This document shows positions 21,190 to 29,788 of a DNA stretch of 64,000 nucleotides, in pieces; position 1 is the stretch's first letter, and each line of letters opens with the position of its first letter. Source of the DNA: Branchipolynoe longqiensis (Eukaryota; Annelida; Polychaeta; Phyllodocida; Polynoidae); assembly GCA_030323885.1 (NCBI GenBank), contig CM059203.1, forward strand, positions 5,642,001 to 5,706,000. Direction: 5' to 3'. Under the pieces are notes generated by a model. It did no database searches. It worked only from the letters and a program-made list of their open reading frames with translations, and was not told the origin of the DNA. The translations under genes and the position numbers were made by a program.

Positions 21190-21645
21190 CATGAAAAAAA
21201 ACCCTGTTAAACCAAACTTGAAGGGACCCTAGAAATTTGTTTGGATTAACCAATCATTGGTTTAACCGAGCTTTGGCATCGAATTTGACTTGGCTTTGGC
21301 AAAACGCGGGTGCATTATGAATGCAATATACAATGTATGTGGACACTTTTATTATTGTTTTTTTTATGGATATACAGCACAACCCCATTAAACCAAGCTC
21401 GGTTAAACCAAACGATCGGTTAATCCTAACTTTTTTGGGTGGCCCGGCAAAATACTACCATTCATCATATAAAAAAGTCAGTGGGGTCTCAGATGACCTT
21501 ATAACCACATGAAAGTTTGGTTTAACCATACCGGAAGTGGCCTGGGGCCCGACAATTTTGTTTGAATTAACAAATAGTTTGGATTAACCGACTTTGGTTT
21601 AACCAACTTTTTTTTATATGATAAATGGTAGTATTTTTCCGGGCC
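21190..21645. mobile_element. Tigger-like compound MITE, copy 1 (right end lost)
   Basis: CCCTGTTAAACCAAACTTGA on the left, an internal second terminus (ACAGCACAACCCCATTAAAC at 21376) and the arms GGTTTAACCAACTT at the right match the copy at 25339-25843. The final TIR is missing. Confidence 0.65.
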
Positions 21646-21873
21646 GCCGAAATAGTAATAGTCATATAATATTTAGTGTATAGGCTTTAGACAGATCAGT
21701 CCCTACCTGCTGGGTTGAGTCTCAAATAGTCCCTTCTGTGACGTCACATAGGAAAGGCATCGGTGGAATTACATGGGTTATGGGCCAGAGTCAGAGTTCT
21801 TCAAGCTGACTATTATTCAACGCGGCTTACTTTGTGGTGCTCTCCTTGTGGAAGTGCATGGCAGTGAACCGCT

Positions 21874-21927
21874 TCTTTACAACCCTTCTCTGTCATCACT
21901 GACCCGTGACTCTAACCATGTTTCAGT
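21874..21927 (+). repeat. 54-bp direct repeat, left copy
   Basis: It begins TCTTTACAACCCTTCTCT and ends CCATGTTTCAGT. The copy at 22287-22340 differs at four positions. The pair flanks a SINE-A. Confidence 0.85.
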
Positions 21928-21945
21928 CTGACACCACACAGGATG

Positions 21946-22286
21946 GCCGAATGAGTTGAGCGTCCGTCTCCTGTTTTGGGAGATCGGGAGATCCGAACCC
22001 ATGGGTTCGAATCCTGGTCGAGTCGAACCAATAACATAAAAGTTTACACTTGTCGCTTCCTAGCCAGGCGCTCGGCATTATTAGAATAGGACAAGGACTG
22101 GTTGGCTCAGTGTCAGGATAATATGACTGAGTGGGATATCAGGTCATGCTGCCGATGACCTGGTGTCCCAGTGGGACAGCACTATAAAGTTGCCATGAGT
22201 GCCCACTGTCACAAGTCGGTACCCATCCTGATATGAACTTAGATGTTGCTAGGACGTAAAACAACAACAACAAAAACAAACAAACA
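21946..22286 (+). mobile_element. SINE-A, full-length, long tail
   Basis: Head GGATGGCCGAATGAGTTGAG with a duplicated variable region, B box GGTTCGAATCC, body, central block and an A-rich end (AACAACAACAACAAAAACAA). Confidence 0.9.
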
Positions 22287-22340
22287 TCTTTACAACCCTT
22301 CTCTATAATCAGTGACCCGTGACTCGAACCATGTTTCAGT
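22287..22340 (+). repeat. 54-bp direct repeat, right copy
   Basis: It follows the A-rich end of the SINE directly and matches 21874-21927 at 50 of 54 positions. It is much longer than an ordinary LINE-type target duplication. Confidence 0.85.
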
Positions 22341-22358
22341 TTTCATAGAGAAACCTTA

Positions 22359-22790
22359 AGCCCCAGTCACACTAATGGCTGGATTGCGATGGATTGCGCA
22401 ACCCATCTTGCGACGGCTTGCGATGGCTTGCGACGGCTTGCAACAGCTTGTGCCGGCTTGCGGCGGCTTGCAGCGTCTTGTGACAGCTTGCGACCGCTTG
22501 CGACCGCTTGCGACTGTTTGCGACCGTTTTCGACTGTTTGCGACCGTTTTCGACCGCTTGCGACCACTTACAACTCCTTGTGACCACTTTCCACTGCTCG
22601 CGACTGCTCGCGACCGCTCGCGACCGCTCGCGACCGCTCGCGCCTGCTCGCGACAGCTCGCGACAGCTCGCGACAGCTCGCGACCTCTGGTTGGCTCAGT
22701 GTCAGGATAATGTGTCACGCGCCCGTTTTGAGCCGAACTAGATGAGGCGAAATAGATGTGCCGACATAACGTACGTGTGTGAACGGGGCT
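22359..22790. mobile_element. PIF/Harbinger-like MITE with TTA TSD
   Basis: The TIRs are AGCCCCAGTCACAC and, at the right end, the complement of AGCCCCGTTCACAC. TTA lies outside each end (22356-22358 and 22791-22793). The interior is a degenerate array of GCGACCGCTTGCGACTG-type words, about 300 bp long. A 26-bp piece of SINE-A (GGTTGGCTCAGTGTCAGG...) is embedded at 22688. No coding sequence. The superfamily call comes from the three-base TWA target. Confidence 0.7.
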
Positions 22791-23286
22791 TTAGCTCCTT
22801 CCGAATCTTACGAACACGGAACCAGTGATCAAGGGAGAGGTTATCTATACCTCTAGCCAGCCTAAAACAGATCAGTTTTTGTACCATTGTAAAGGAATAA
22901 TGAACTAATTTTCCCAATTCCCATCCCACCCCCACCCCCACTCCCAACCTATTCATTCAGTATTCTTCCCCACGGCCCCTGAACCCTAAATCTCAACCCC
23001 TTATGCCCCTGATCAATTACCCCTAACCACTCTAACCCCCCCCCCCTCCATTGCCTCCCTCCCTCCTCCCCTCTACCCTCTGCTCCCCCCCCCCCTCCCC
23101 CTCCCCCTCGCCACTTAGGCTGGGGGCAGCCCCCGACCTCGTCGATCAGAGCCTGATTACTAATTAATAGCCTCATTGCCAATATCAATTACAAAAGGCA
23201 ATTAATATTACTGCATTCAATAAACGATTAGTGAGATTCTTAAATTGATCAAAGACAATGCATGCCCCTTTGTGCTCTAGTGTGAT

Positions 23287-23440
23287 TGATTTATTGGGAG
23301 TTTTGCATCCTAGCAACATGCGAGGTCACATCAGGGCACGTACTGGCTTGTGACAGTGTGCACTCAAGGCAACTTTATAGTACTTCTCCCATTGGGATGT
23401 CGTGCCGCCGACACCATGGGACAAAACGATACTCAGGCGA
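23287..23440 (-). mobile_element. SINE-A tail plus central block
   Basis: TTTTGCATCCTAGCAACATG, then the TTGTGACAGTGTGCACTC block. Head and body are missing. Confidence 0.65.
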
Positions 23441-24090
23441 TGTATAGTCATATGAAGACATCCATTTCAGCGCATGTAGCATTTCACATGGCGCACCTCA
23501 TTACACACGTTCCTGTGGAAAGTAAGTCTCCTACTTTTTTTTTGGATTTTTTTTAATTGACAAGGTATTTACTCTACCCATAATGTATAAGCTCCCGCTA
23601 GGGTGCTTGTTTTCAATGCTGGACAGCTGTTGTGCTGTCTTGGTCTGGTCCCTCGCCCAGGAGTGTTGACCTGTTTCTGCTCAGGCCAGCCTTTTGCAAT
23701 TTTGGGTGTTAGTAGCCGATGTTAGTTTTTTGGTATTTTTCCAGAGTTTTGTCTAGTCTGAGTATGATACCTTAGCCTACTATGCATGTCATGCAAGCTT
23801 GCGGGATAGGATCCCGTCCCATTTTGATTTGTTACAGCATTCTTTCACATAAGCCCTGTCCTTAGAGAGTGCAACTTACAATTGAAATCCAATCAAAAGC
23901 CAACTGGTTGCAAAGTAATACAAATATTAATTAATATTACATTGTAGGCCTAATAACTTTGCCAACTACACCGACATATATAAATATATATATATGTGTG
24001 ATGTATAACGAATTATACAAGTATGAATACGCGGGGCGTAACAAATGTTTGTTACATCTATTACATTTCCTCTGATCCTCTACAACTGAT
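23441..24090. other. No feature recognised
   Basis: Complex AT-moderate sequence with a short TATATA tract near 23975. No open frame, splice pattern or known repeat that I can support. Confidence 0.4.
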
Positions 24091-24096
24091 GACCAG

Positions 24097-24664
24097 AAGG
24101 GGTTGCCGAATGAATAGAACGTCCGCCTCCTGTTTTTGGAGATCGGGAGATCCGAACCCATGAGTGCCTCGATTTTCCACTCAGTCACATTATCCAGTTT
24201 TTATTGTTTGTTTTTTTGGGTCCATTAGTTGTTTAAGCAGAGGAAATTTCAGTCATAGACGACTGGTCTTCCTCATTCCACTGCTGGTCGATAGAAATCC
24301 CGAGCCTACACTTTTACCGACCCAAGTGATTTTTAACCTCACACACCACATAGACATGGTATGAGAGCAACCGGCCTTTGATGACGCTGTAAGTTATACA
24401 CAGCGGTGGAAATCCAAATTGGCAGGGCTGGGGGTACGGGCTGGGGTCACAGTTCTTTCCCTCTTTGAATAATGACGAGTGCTAGGCTAGGTAGCGACAA
24501 GTATCAATTTGGTAAGTCATTGGTTTGACTCGGCTGGGATTTGAACTCCTGACCTTCGACGTGGGAAGCCTGTGCTCTTCCGATTTGACCACTGCGTCCG
24601 GTCAAAGTAAGGAGCAGTGGAATGAGGAAGACCCATTGTCGTCCATTGAAATTTACCCGGCTTA
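24097..24664. mobile_element. Mosaic of SINE-A and SINE-B pieces
   Basis: In order: a SINE-A head (24097-24165, plus), a SINE-B 3' half (24222-24440, minus), another tRNA-like head and body with B box GGAGTTCAAATCCC (24468-24600, minus) and a short tail (24607-24664, plus). The last piece ends CCCGGCTTAA, and the TTA of that site is used by the next element. Confidence 0.65.
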
Positions 24665-25320
24665 AGCCCCAGTCACACAATATCCAGTGTTCACTTGCGA
24701 CCACCTTACGGACAAAAGTGTGGCAACCTCCTAAATCAAAGACTCCGTCGGCGAGCGTTTGGCGAGCGGTCGGTGACGTGTCGGTGATCGATCGGCGACC
24801 GCTTTGCGAGTGGTCGCCGATCGATCACCTATTTTTAGGGAGGTAGGTCGGCGACTGCTCGGCCACCGCTCCGAGAACGCTCGACCACCGCTCGGTGACC
24901 GCAAGGCGAATTCTCACGCTCCTGGCACGGCAGTCGGTGACTGGTTGGTGAGTGGTCGCCAACCACTCGCGACGACACTCGCCGACCACACAGGTGGCTA
25001 GGAGGTTGCAAGTGCAGCAGCTGCAACCTTCTCGCGACCAACATCTCCCGAAACCGGCCAGTCGTAAGGTGGTCGTAAGGTGGTCGCAAAACGAATGCAA
25101 GCGAACACAGGCGTAGTATGACTTGGGTACTATTAATCAACGGCAGCGAGTGGTCGGCGAGTGGTTGGCGAGTGGTCGCCGACCATTTGCACTTGCAACC
25201 TCCTCCCGACCACTCGCCGATCACGATTTTGATTCAATGTAGGGAGTCGATCGCAAGGAGGTTGCTGCCCTTTTGGTCGTGAGGTGGTCGCAAGCGAACA
25301 CTAGCCGTGGTGTGACTGGG
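24665..25320. mobile_element. PIF/Harbinger-like MITE, 656 bp, with TTA TSD
   Basis: The left TIR is AGCCCCAGTCACACAA; the right end is GGTGTGACTGGG. TTA flanks at 24662-24664 and 25321-25323. The interior is built from GCGAGTGGTCGGCGAGTGG words in both orientations. It inserted in the TTA of a SINE short tail. Confidence 0.7.
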
Positions 25321-25338
25321 TTATGACCAAAGGAACTA

Positions 25339-25843
25339 CAGTATAACCCTGTTAAACCAAACTTAAAGGGACCCTAGAAATTTGTTTGGATTAACCGATC
25401 ATTGGTTTAGCCGAGCTTTGGTTTTGACTTTGACTTGGCTTTGGCAAAAAGGTGGGTGCATTATGACTGTAATATACAATGTATGTGGACACTTTGATTA
25501 ATATTTTTATGTATATACAGTATAACCCCGTTAAACCAAGCTCAGTTAAACCAAACAATCGGTTAATCGAAACTTTTTTTGGCGGCCTGGCAAAATACTA
25601 CCATTTATCATATAAAAAAGCCTCAGATGACCTTATAACCATATGAACATTTGGTTTCACTGTACCGGAAGTGGCCTGGGGCCCGACCATTTTGCTTGGA
25701 TTAACCAATATTTTGGATTAACTGACTTTGGTTTAACCAGCTTTTTTATATGATAAATGGTAGTATTTTGGCGGGCCGCCAAAACAAGTTTGGCTTAACC
25801 GACCATTTGGTTTAACCGAGCTTGGTTTAACGGTGTTGTACTG
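25339..25843. mobile_element. Tigger-like compound MITE, copy 2, TA-flanked
   Basis: Two left termini are present: CAGTATAACCCTGTTAAACC at 25339 and CAGTATAACCCCGTTAAACC at 25518. The right terminus at 25843 (complement CAGTACAACACCGTTAAACC) matches the inner one better, giving a 326-bp core with about 40-bp TIRs. TA lies outside all three ends. The same compound order is seen at 21190. Confidence 0.75.
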
Positions 25844-25854
25844 TATATAGAATA

Positions 25855-26365
25855 AGTACACGTTGTCACAAGTCGGGTAGTGGTTCTGATTTGACCTTCG
25901 GTGTTGCTAGGATGTAAACGCCACCCACTGACTGGCTCACCTCGTATCGATCAAGACGTTGCCTGAGATATCCAGCAGGGCGCCTCTTCAGGCTAAGCTG
26001 ATAAGAGAAGACTTATTTAACTGTATAAAACAGAGTCCATGCCCACAAAAAGAAAACGCTCAAAACCAGCAAAAATAATTCTAAAAAGATATGTCAGCAT
26101 CGTAATAATGCATTTACAACATGGCGAAATTAAAAAAATTGCAATAAAATACTACTATAAGAAAAATATACCACAAATAGAACATGAAACAATTTAATTC
26201 TAATATTTATATAAGACAATGTATATCTAATATCATACAATATATATAGTGTATTACAAGAAAATATAATATAGCACGATTCGTAGAATAATTACATAGT
26301 GAACATATAAGATGGTGCATTCAAAATATAATGTCGCATATGGAAAATATAACGAACAAATATAA
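25855..26365. other. AT-rich stretch, nothing recognised
   Basis: About 25870-25930 carries a faint SINE-A tail (TTGACCTTCGGTGTTGCTAG). The rest is AT-rich with no supportable feature. Confidence 0.4.
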
Positions 26366-26598
26366 CCAGACGAGATTGCCAAATGAGTTAGAGCATCCGT
26401 CTCCCGTGTTGGTAAACCGTCGGATCATGAGCTCGGACCCTGTTGAGTCAAACCAATGACTTAAAAATTGATACTTGTCGCTACCTAGCCTGGCACTCAG
26501 CATTACTAGGATCGGGCATGGAGCAGTGGAATGAGGAAGATCAATTGTCAGTGAGTGAAATTTTCTTTGCTTAACTAATGTACACAACAACAAAAATA
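26366..26598 (+). mobile_element. SINE-A, short tail
   Basis: The head has diverged (GATTGCCAAATGAGTTAGAG). The short tail ends in an A-rich ACACAACAACAAAAA. Confidence 0.8.
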
Positions 26599-26679
26599 TG
26601 AGAAAAATAGTGCATGAATCAATACAAGTATAATATAATTCGATACAAATATAGTTTAGTGAAATAGAGACATAACAGA

Positions 26680-27080
26680 GCATGGGAATGCGAATGCGAA
26701 TGCGAATGCGAATGCGAATGCGAATGCGAATGCGAATGCGAATGCGGCAAAAAATGGAAAAGAAAAGAAATAAACGGGGGTGCTTCCATTTGTCCGAACG
26801 TGAATACGAATGCAAATGCGGCAAATGGATCGACCCATGGACCGATCGGTGCGAATGGTGCTGCATTTGCCATAGAAAACAACAGTAACTTTGACTTTCC
26901 TTCAGAAATTTGGAGCAAAAAAACCCCAAAATGGGATGGGTACCGTTTTTCTTTTTTTTTTCTTTTTTTGTTTAGCGACCCCCCAGCGCAAAAAGTAGAC
27001 ATCGGCTAATGGAGGTCGGCATCTTTGCCGCATACCGCATTCGCATGCCGCATACTGTGTATATGGAATCATAGCTTTAG
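26680..27080. mobile_element. TIR element with GAATGC words, copy 1
   Basis: It contains a GCGAATGC array (26692-26745) and shares GGTGCTTCCAT, GTAACTTTGACTTTCCTTCA and the right terminus TATATGGAATCATAGCT with copy 2. TTA follows the right end. The left terminus is not found. Confidence 0.6.
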
Positions 27081-27088
27081 AAGACTAA

Positions 27089-27464
27089 AGCTAAGATTCC
27101 ATATACGCAGTATGCAGTATGCAAACGCAAAAAAAAATGGCAAAGCATATAAATACACAGTGGTGCTTCCATATGTGCGAATGCGAATACGAACTCGAAG
27201 GCGAAGGCGAACGCGAACGCGAACGCGAACGCGAACGCGAACGCGAATGCGAATGCGGCAAGTGGATCGCTACAAGGACCATTCTGTGCAAATTAGAATA
27301 CTGCTGCGTTTCGCATTTAAAAAAATCCCAGTAACTTTGACTTTCCTTCACACATTTGTAGAAAGAAAGACCAAAAATCGCATCGATATCTATGCCGCAT
27401 GCCGCATTGTCATGCCGTATGCCTCATGCCGCATGCCGCATACCGCGTATATGGAATCTTAGCT
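27089..27464. mobile_element. TIR element with GAACGC words, copy 2, TAA TSD
   Basis: The TIRs are AGCTAAGATTCCATATACGC and its near-perfect complement, about 28 bp. TAA flanks at 27086-27088 and 27465-27467. The interior has GCGAACGC and GCATGCCGC arrays. The three-base target again suggests PIF/Harbinger-type insertion, with a different TIR from the GTCACAC group. Confidence 0.7.
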
Positions 27465-27579
27465 TAAGGCCAGCGGCTGTAGAGGAATCGGACTGAATGT
27501 ATGTGGCTGTTTTGCCATGATCAAGCGTCATTGATTTTTGTGTCACAGAGTGTGTGTGCTCAGCAGAGGGATTCCAGAC

Positions 27580-27819
27580 CCACTCCGCTCTCTCCCTCTC
27601 CCTCCCTCCCCTTCCTCCCCTCCATGGTTCCTCTCTCTCCCTCCCGCCCATCCCCACACCCCCACCCCCCTCCTCACTCCCCCTCCTCACCCCTCCTCCT
27701 CACACCCCCCTCCTCACTCCCCCTCCTCACTCCCCCTCCTCACTCCCCCCTCCTCACTCCCCCACTCCTCACTCCCCCCTCCCCACTCCCCCCTCCTCAC
27801 TCCCCCCTCCTCACTCCCC
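27580..27819. repeat. CTCCCC/CTCCTCACTCCC pyrimidine array
   Basis: An all-pyrimidine-biased tract that runs into the assembly gap and probably caused it. Confidence 0.9.
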
Positions 27820-28319
27820 NNNNNNNNNNNNNNNNNNNNNNNNNNNNNNNNNNNNNNNNNNNNNNNNNNNNNNNNNNNNNNNNNNNNNNNNNNNNNNNNN
27901 NNNNNNNNNNNNNNNNNNNNNNNNNNNNNNNNNNNNNNNNNNNNNNNNNNNNNNNNNNNNNNNNNNNNNNNNNNNNNNNNNNNNNNNNNNNNNNNNNNNN
28001 NNNNNNNNNNNNNNNNNNNNNNNNNNNNNNNNNNNNNNNNNNNNNNNNNNNNNNNNNNNNNNNNNNNNNNNNNNNNNNNNNNNNNNNNNNNNNNNNNNNN
28101 NNNNNNNNNNNNNNNNNNNNNNNNNNNNNNNNNNNNNNNNNNNNNNNNNNNNNNNNNNNNNNNNNNNNNNNNNNNNNNNNNNNNNNNNNNNNNNNNNNNN
28201 NNNNNNNNNNNNNNNNNNNNNNNNNNNNNNNNNNNNNNNNNNNNNNNNNNNNNNNNNNNNNNNNNNNNNNNNNNNNNNNNNNNNNNNNNNNNNNNNNNNN
28301 NNNNNNNNNNNNNNNNNNN
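27820..28319. other. Assembly gap, 500 N
   Basis: Exactly 500 N, a round number that suggests an arbitrary scaffold gap. The outer end of repeat B2 of the Ngaro-like element lies in or beside it. Confidence 0.98.
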
Positions 28320-28412
28320 ACAAATGACAAAGAAAGAAAACAAGATGGTAATGGATTGGCAACTTTATATATAAGCATATCGACCAATGGCCTCGGAACC
28401 CCGTACCGTAAA
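28320..28412 (-). repeat. Split direct repeat B2, partly in the gap
   Basis: ACAAATGACAAAGAAAGAAA and GGTAATGGATTGGCAAC match B1 at 28655. The plus-strand left boundary is lost in the N run. Confidence 0.85.
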
Positions 28413-28642
28413 AAGGAAAATTATGAAGAGTGGGACGAGTCAAACGCCCAGCTGCTTAGCTGCTTATATAGGCCTGCGCAGGACCGCAGCACATGAAGCA
28501 GCACAGCTCCGCAGCACAAAAGCAGTATCTAGAACATACAAATTCAAGAAAACCGATCAAATAGCAATAGTCAATATTAAATAAGTAACAAGTTGTATTT
28601 TTCCGCTGCCTATAGATAGTATAACGTTTTATACGTGCTATA
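28413..28642 (-). repeat. Split direct repeat A2
   Basis: It matches A1 (33066-33288) over about 225 bases with few differences (for example AGCTCCGCAGC against AGCTCTGCAGC). It includes the TATA-like motif at 28463-28470. Confidence 0.9.
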
Positions 28643-28654
28643 GGTTCCATGGCT

Positions 28655-28740
28655 ACAAATGACAAAGAAAGAAAACAAGATGGTAATGGATTGGCAACTT
28701 TATATATAAGCAATATCGAAACAATGGGCTCTCGGGAACC
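28655..28740 (-). repeat. Split direct repeat B1
   Basis: It copies B2 with small indels and overlaps nothing coding except the extreme 3' end region of the recombinase frame. Twelve bases separate it from A2. Confidence 0.85.
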
Positions 28741-28750
28741 CCCAAAGACA

Positions 28751-29767
28751 CTACAGAGTGTCCCCCAAAACATTAGCATCTTGTTGATTATCTGCCAGTA
28801 GGACAGCAACCCTAATATCGTTGATTATCCTAACAGAAATAGGCGTCTTCAAATATGCAAAAATTGAATCACTCGACTAATCACCCCGGACCCTCAACTC
28901 CTCCAGGGAGGCACCACATAAAGCTAAATACGTACATCCCCCCCGACGAAGCGAATGCGACGAGAACCGTGATGGATCTAGGCCAGCCCTCATGGCAAAC
29001 CGTTTCAACATCCCTTGATAAATTTCATACGTCATTGCCGATGACCGCCGAAGGTCTACCTCCGGTATCCTGAAGGCTGGCTCAGAGTTACTAGCGGGAA
29101 GATCAGAAAAATGACGTCTGGTCCAGTAGACTGCACACAATGTTGTGTCATGACAAGTGGCTACTGGTATCTCTAATATGCGTTGAGCAAATTGTATTGT
29201 CTTCGAACGCTTAACACGTATGATCATCCCCCATCCAAAAAACCGAAAATCCTCCCTTCTCAATACTGAGTCAGATAATGTCACCTGGCATTTCCGTAAC
29301 AATGCTCTGAAACTACAAAGCACTGCAGCACGCCACGCCGTGTGCCCAGCACTGTTATTTAAATTATAAAACATACTGCGCAGCATACAAGGCAGAATCG
29401 GCTCCGCCCGATGTGGCATATCACCCTTGGCACGCCTAATGCCCTTCAATGTCGCCTGTATTATAAACTCCTTATAGTCAATTACAGCTGACCCGTTCTG
29501 CCGCAAGAAGTAATTCAACCCACTCAGGTAGTTAACAATAGACGTATACTTCAATGTTCTAGCAAGCCAAGTGGCATATAGAGCGACCTGGTCAGCGGGG
29601 CAGGGGAGAGGAGAAAACATACCAGCAAACTCATCAATAAACTCGAAATACTTCTTCATCTGAACATCCCTAGTCTTAATCGAATTGGGCGCGTAGAATC
29701 TCCGCTGAAAAGCTTTTTGTTCTTCCTTTAATTTCCGGAGGTCTGAAAAATAGAAAATCCTAATCAA
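28751..29767 (-). pseudogene. Tyrosine recombinase of the Ngaro-like element
   Basis: The enzyme would integrate the circular cDNA of the element without target duplication. The frame opens at 29767 with a TTG, not an ATG, and overlaps the RT frame by 8 nt. The N-terminal part (KYFEFIDEF, WLARTLKYTSIVNYLSGLNY) looks like the SAM-like domain. The catalytic domain has an Arg in FRALLRKC and the HxxR box SSHSLRRGGCTYL (His near residue 271, Arg near 274). A TAG at 28877-28879 follows RGD, where family members usually have Trp. The same frame then continues for 42 codons, with a Tyr at 28853-28855 in FAYLKTP that is the likely nucleophile, and stops at 28751-28753. As it stands the product lacks its nucleophile. 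TGG to TAG is the simplest explanation. Confidence 0.85.
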
Positions 29768-29788
29768 AAACGAAACTACAACACATAC
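29743..29788 (-). other. Candidate 46-nt intron joining RT/RNase H to the recombinase
   Basis: On the minus strand the segment starts GTATGT and ends CTATTTTTCAG. Removing it joins codon phase 1 of the RT frame (STY) to the recombinase frame (LRKLKEEQ), making TAC and keeping the frame open. TTGATTAG inside is a possible branch site. Alternatives are reinitiation in the 8-nt overlap or frameshifting. Confidence 0.4.

Noticed and set aside
27501..28496. Long frames running through the N run
   Set aside because: They are open only because the gap contains no stops.
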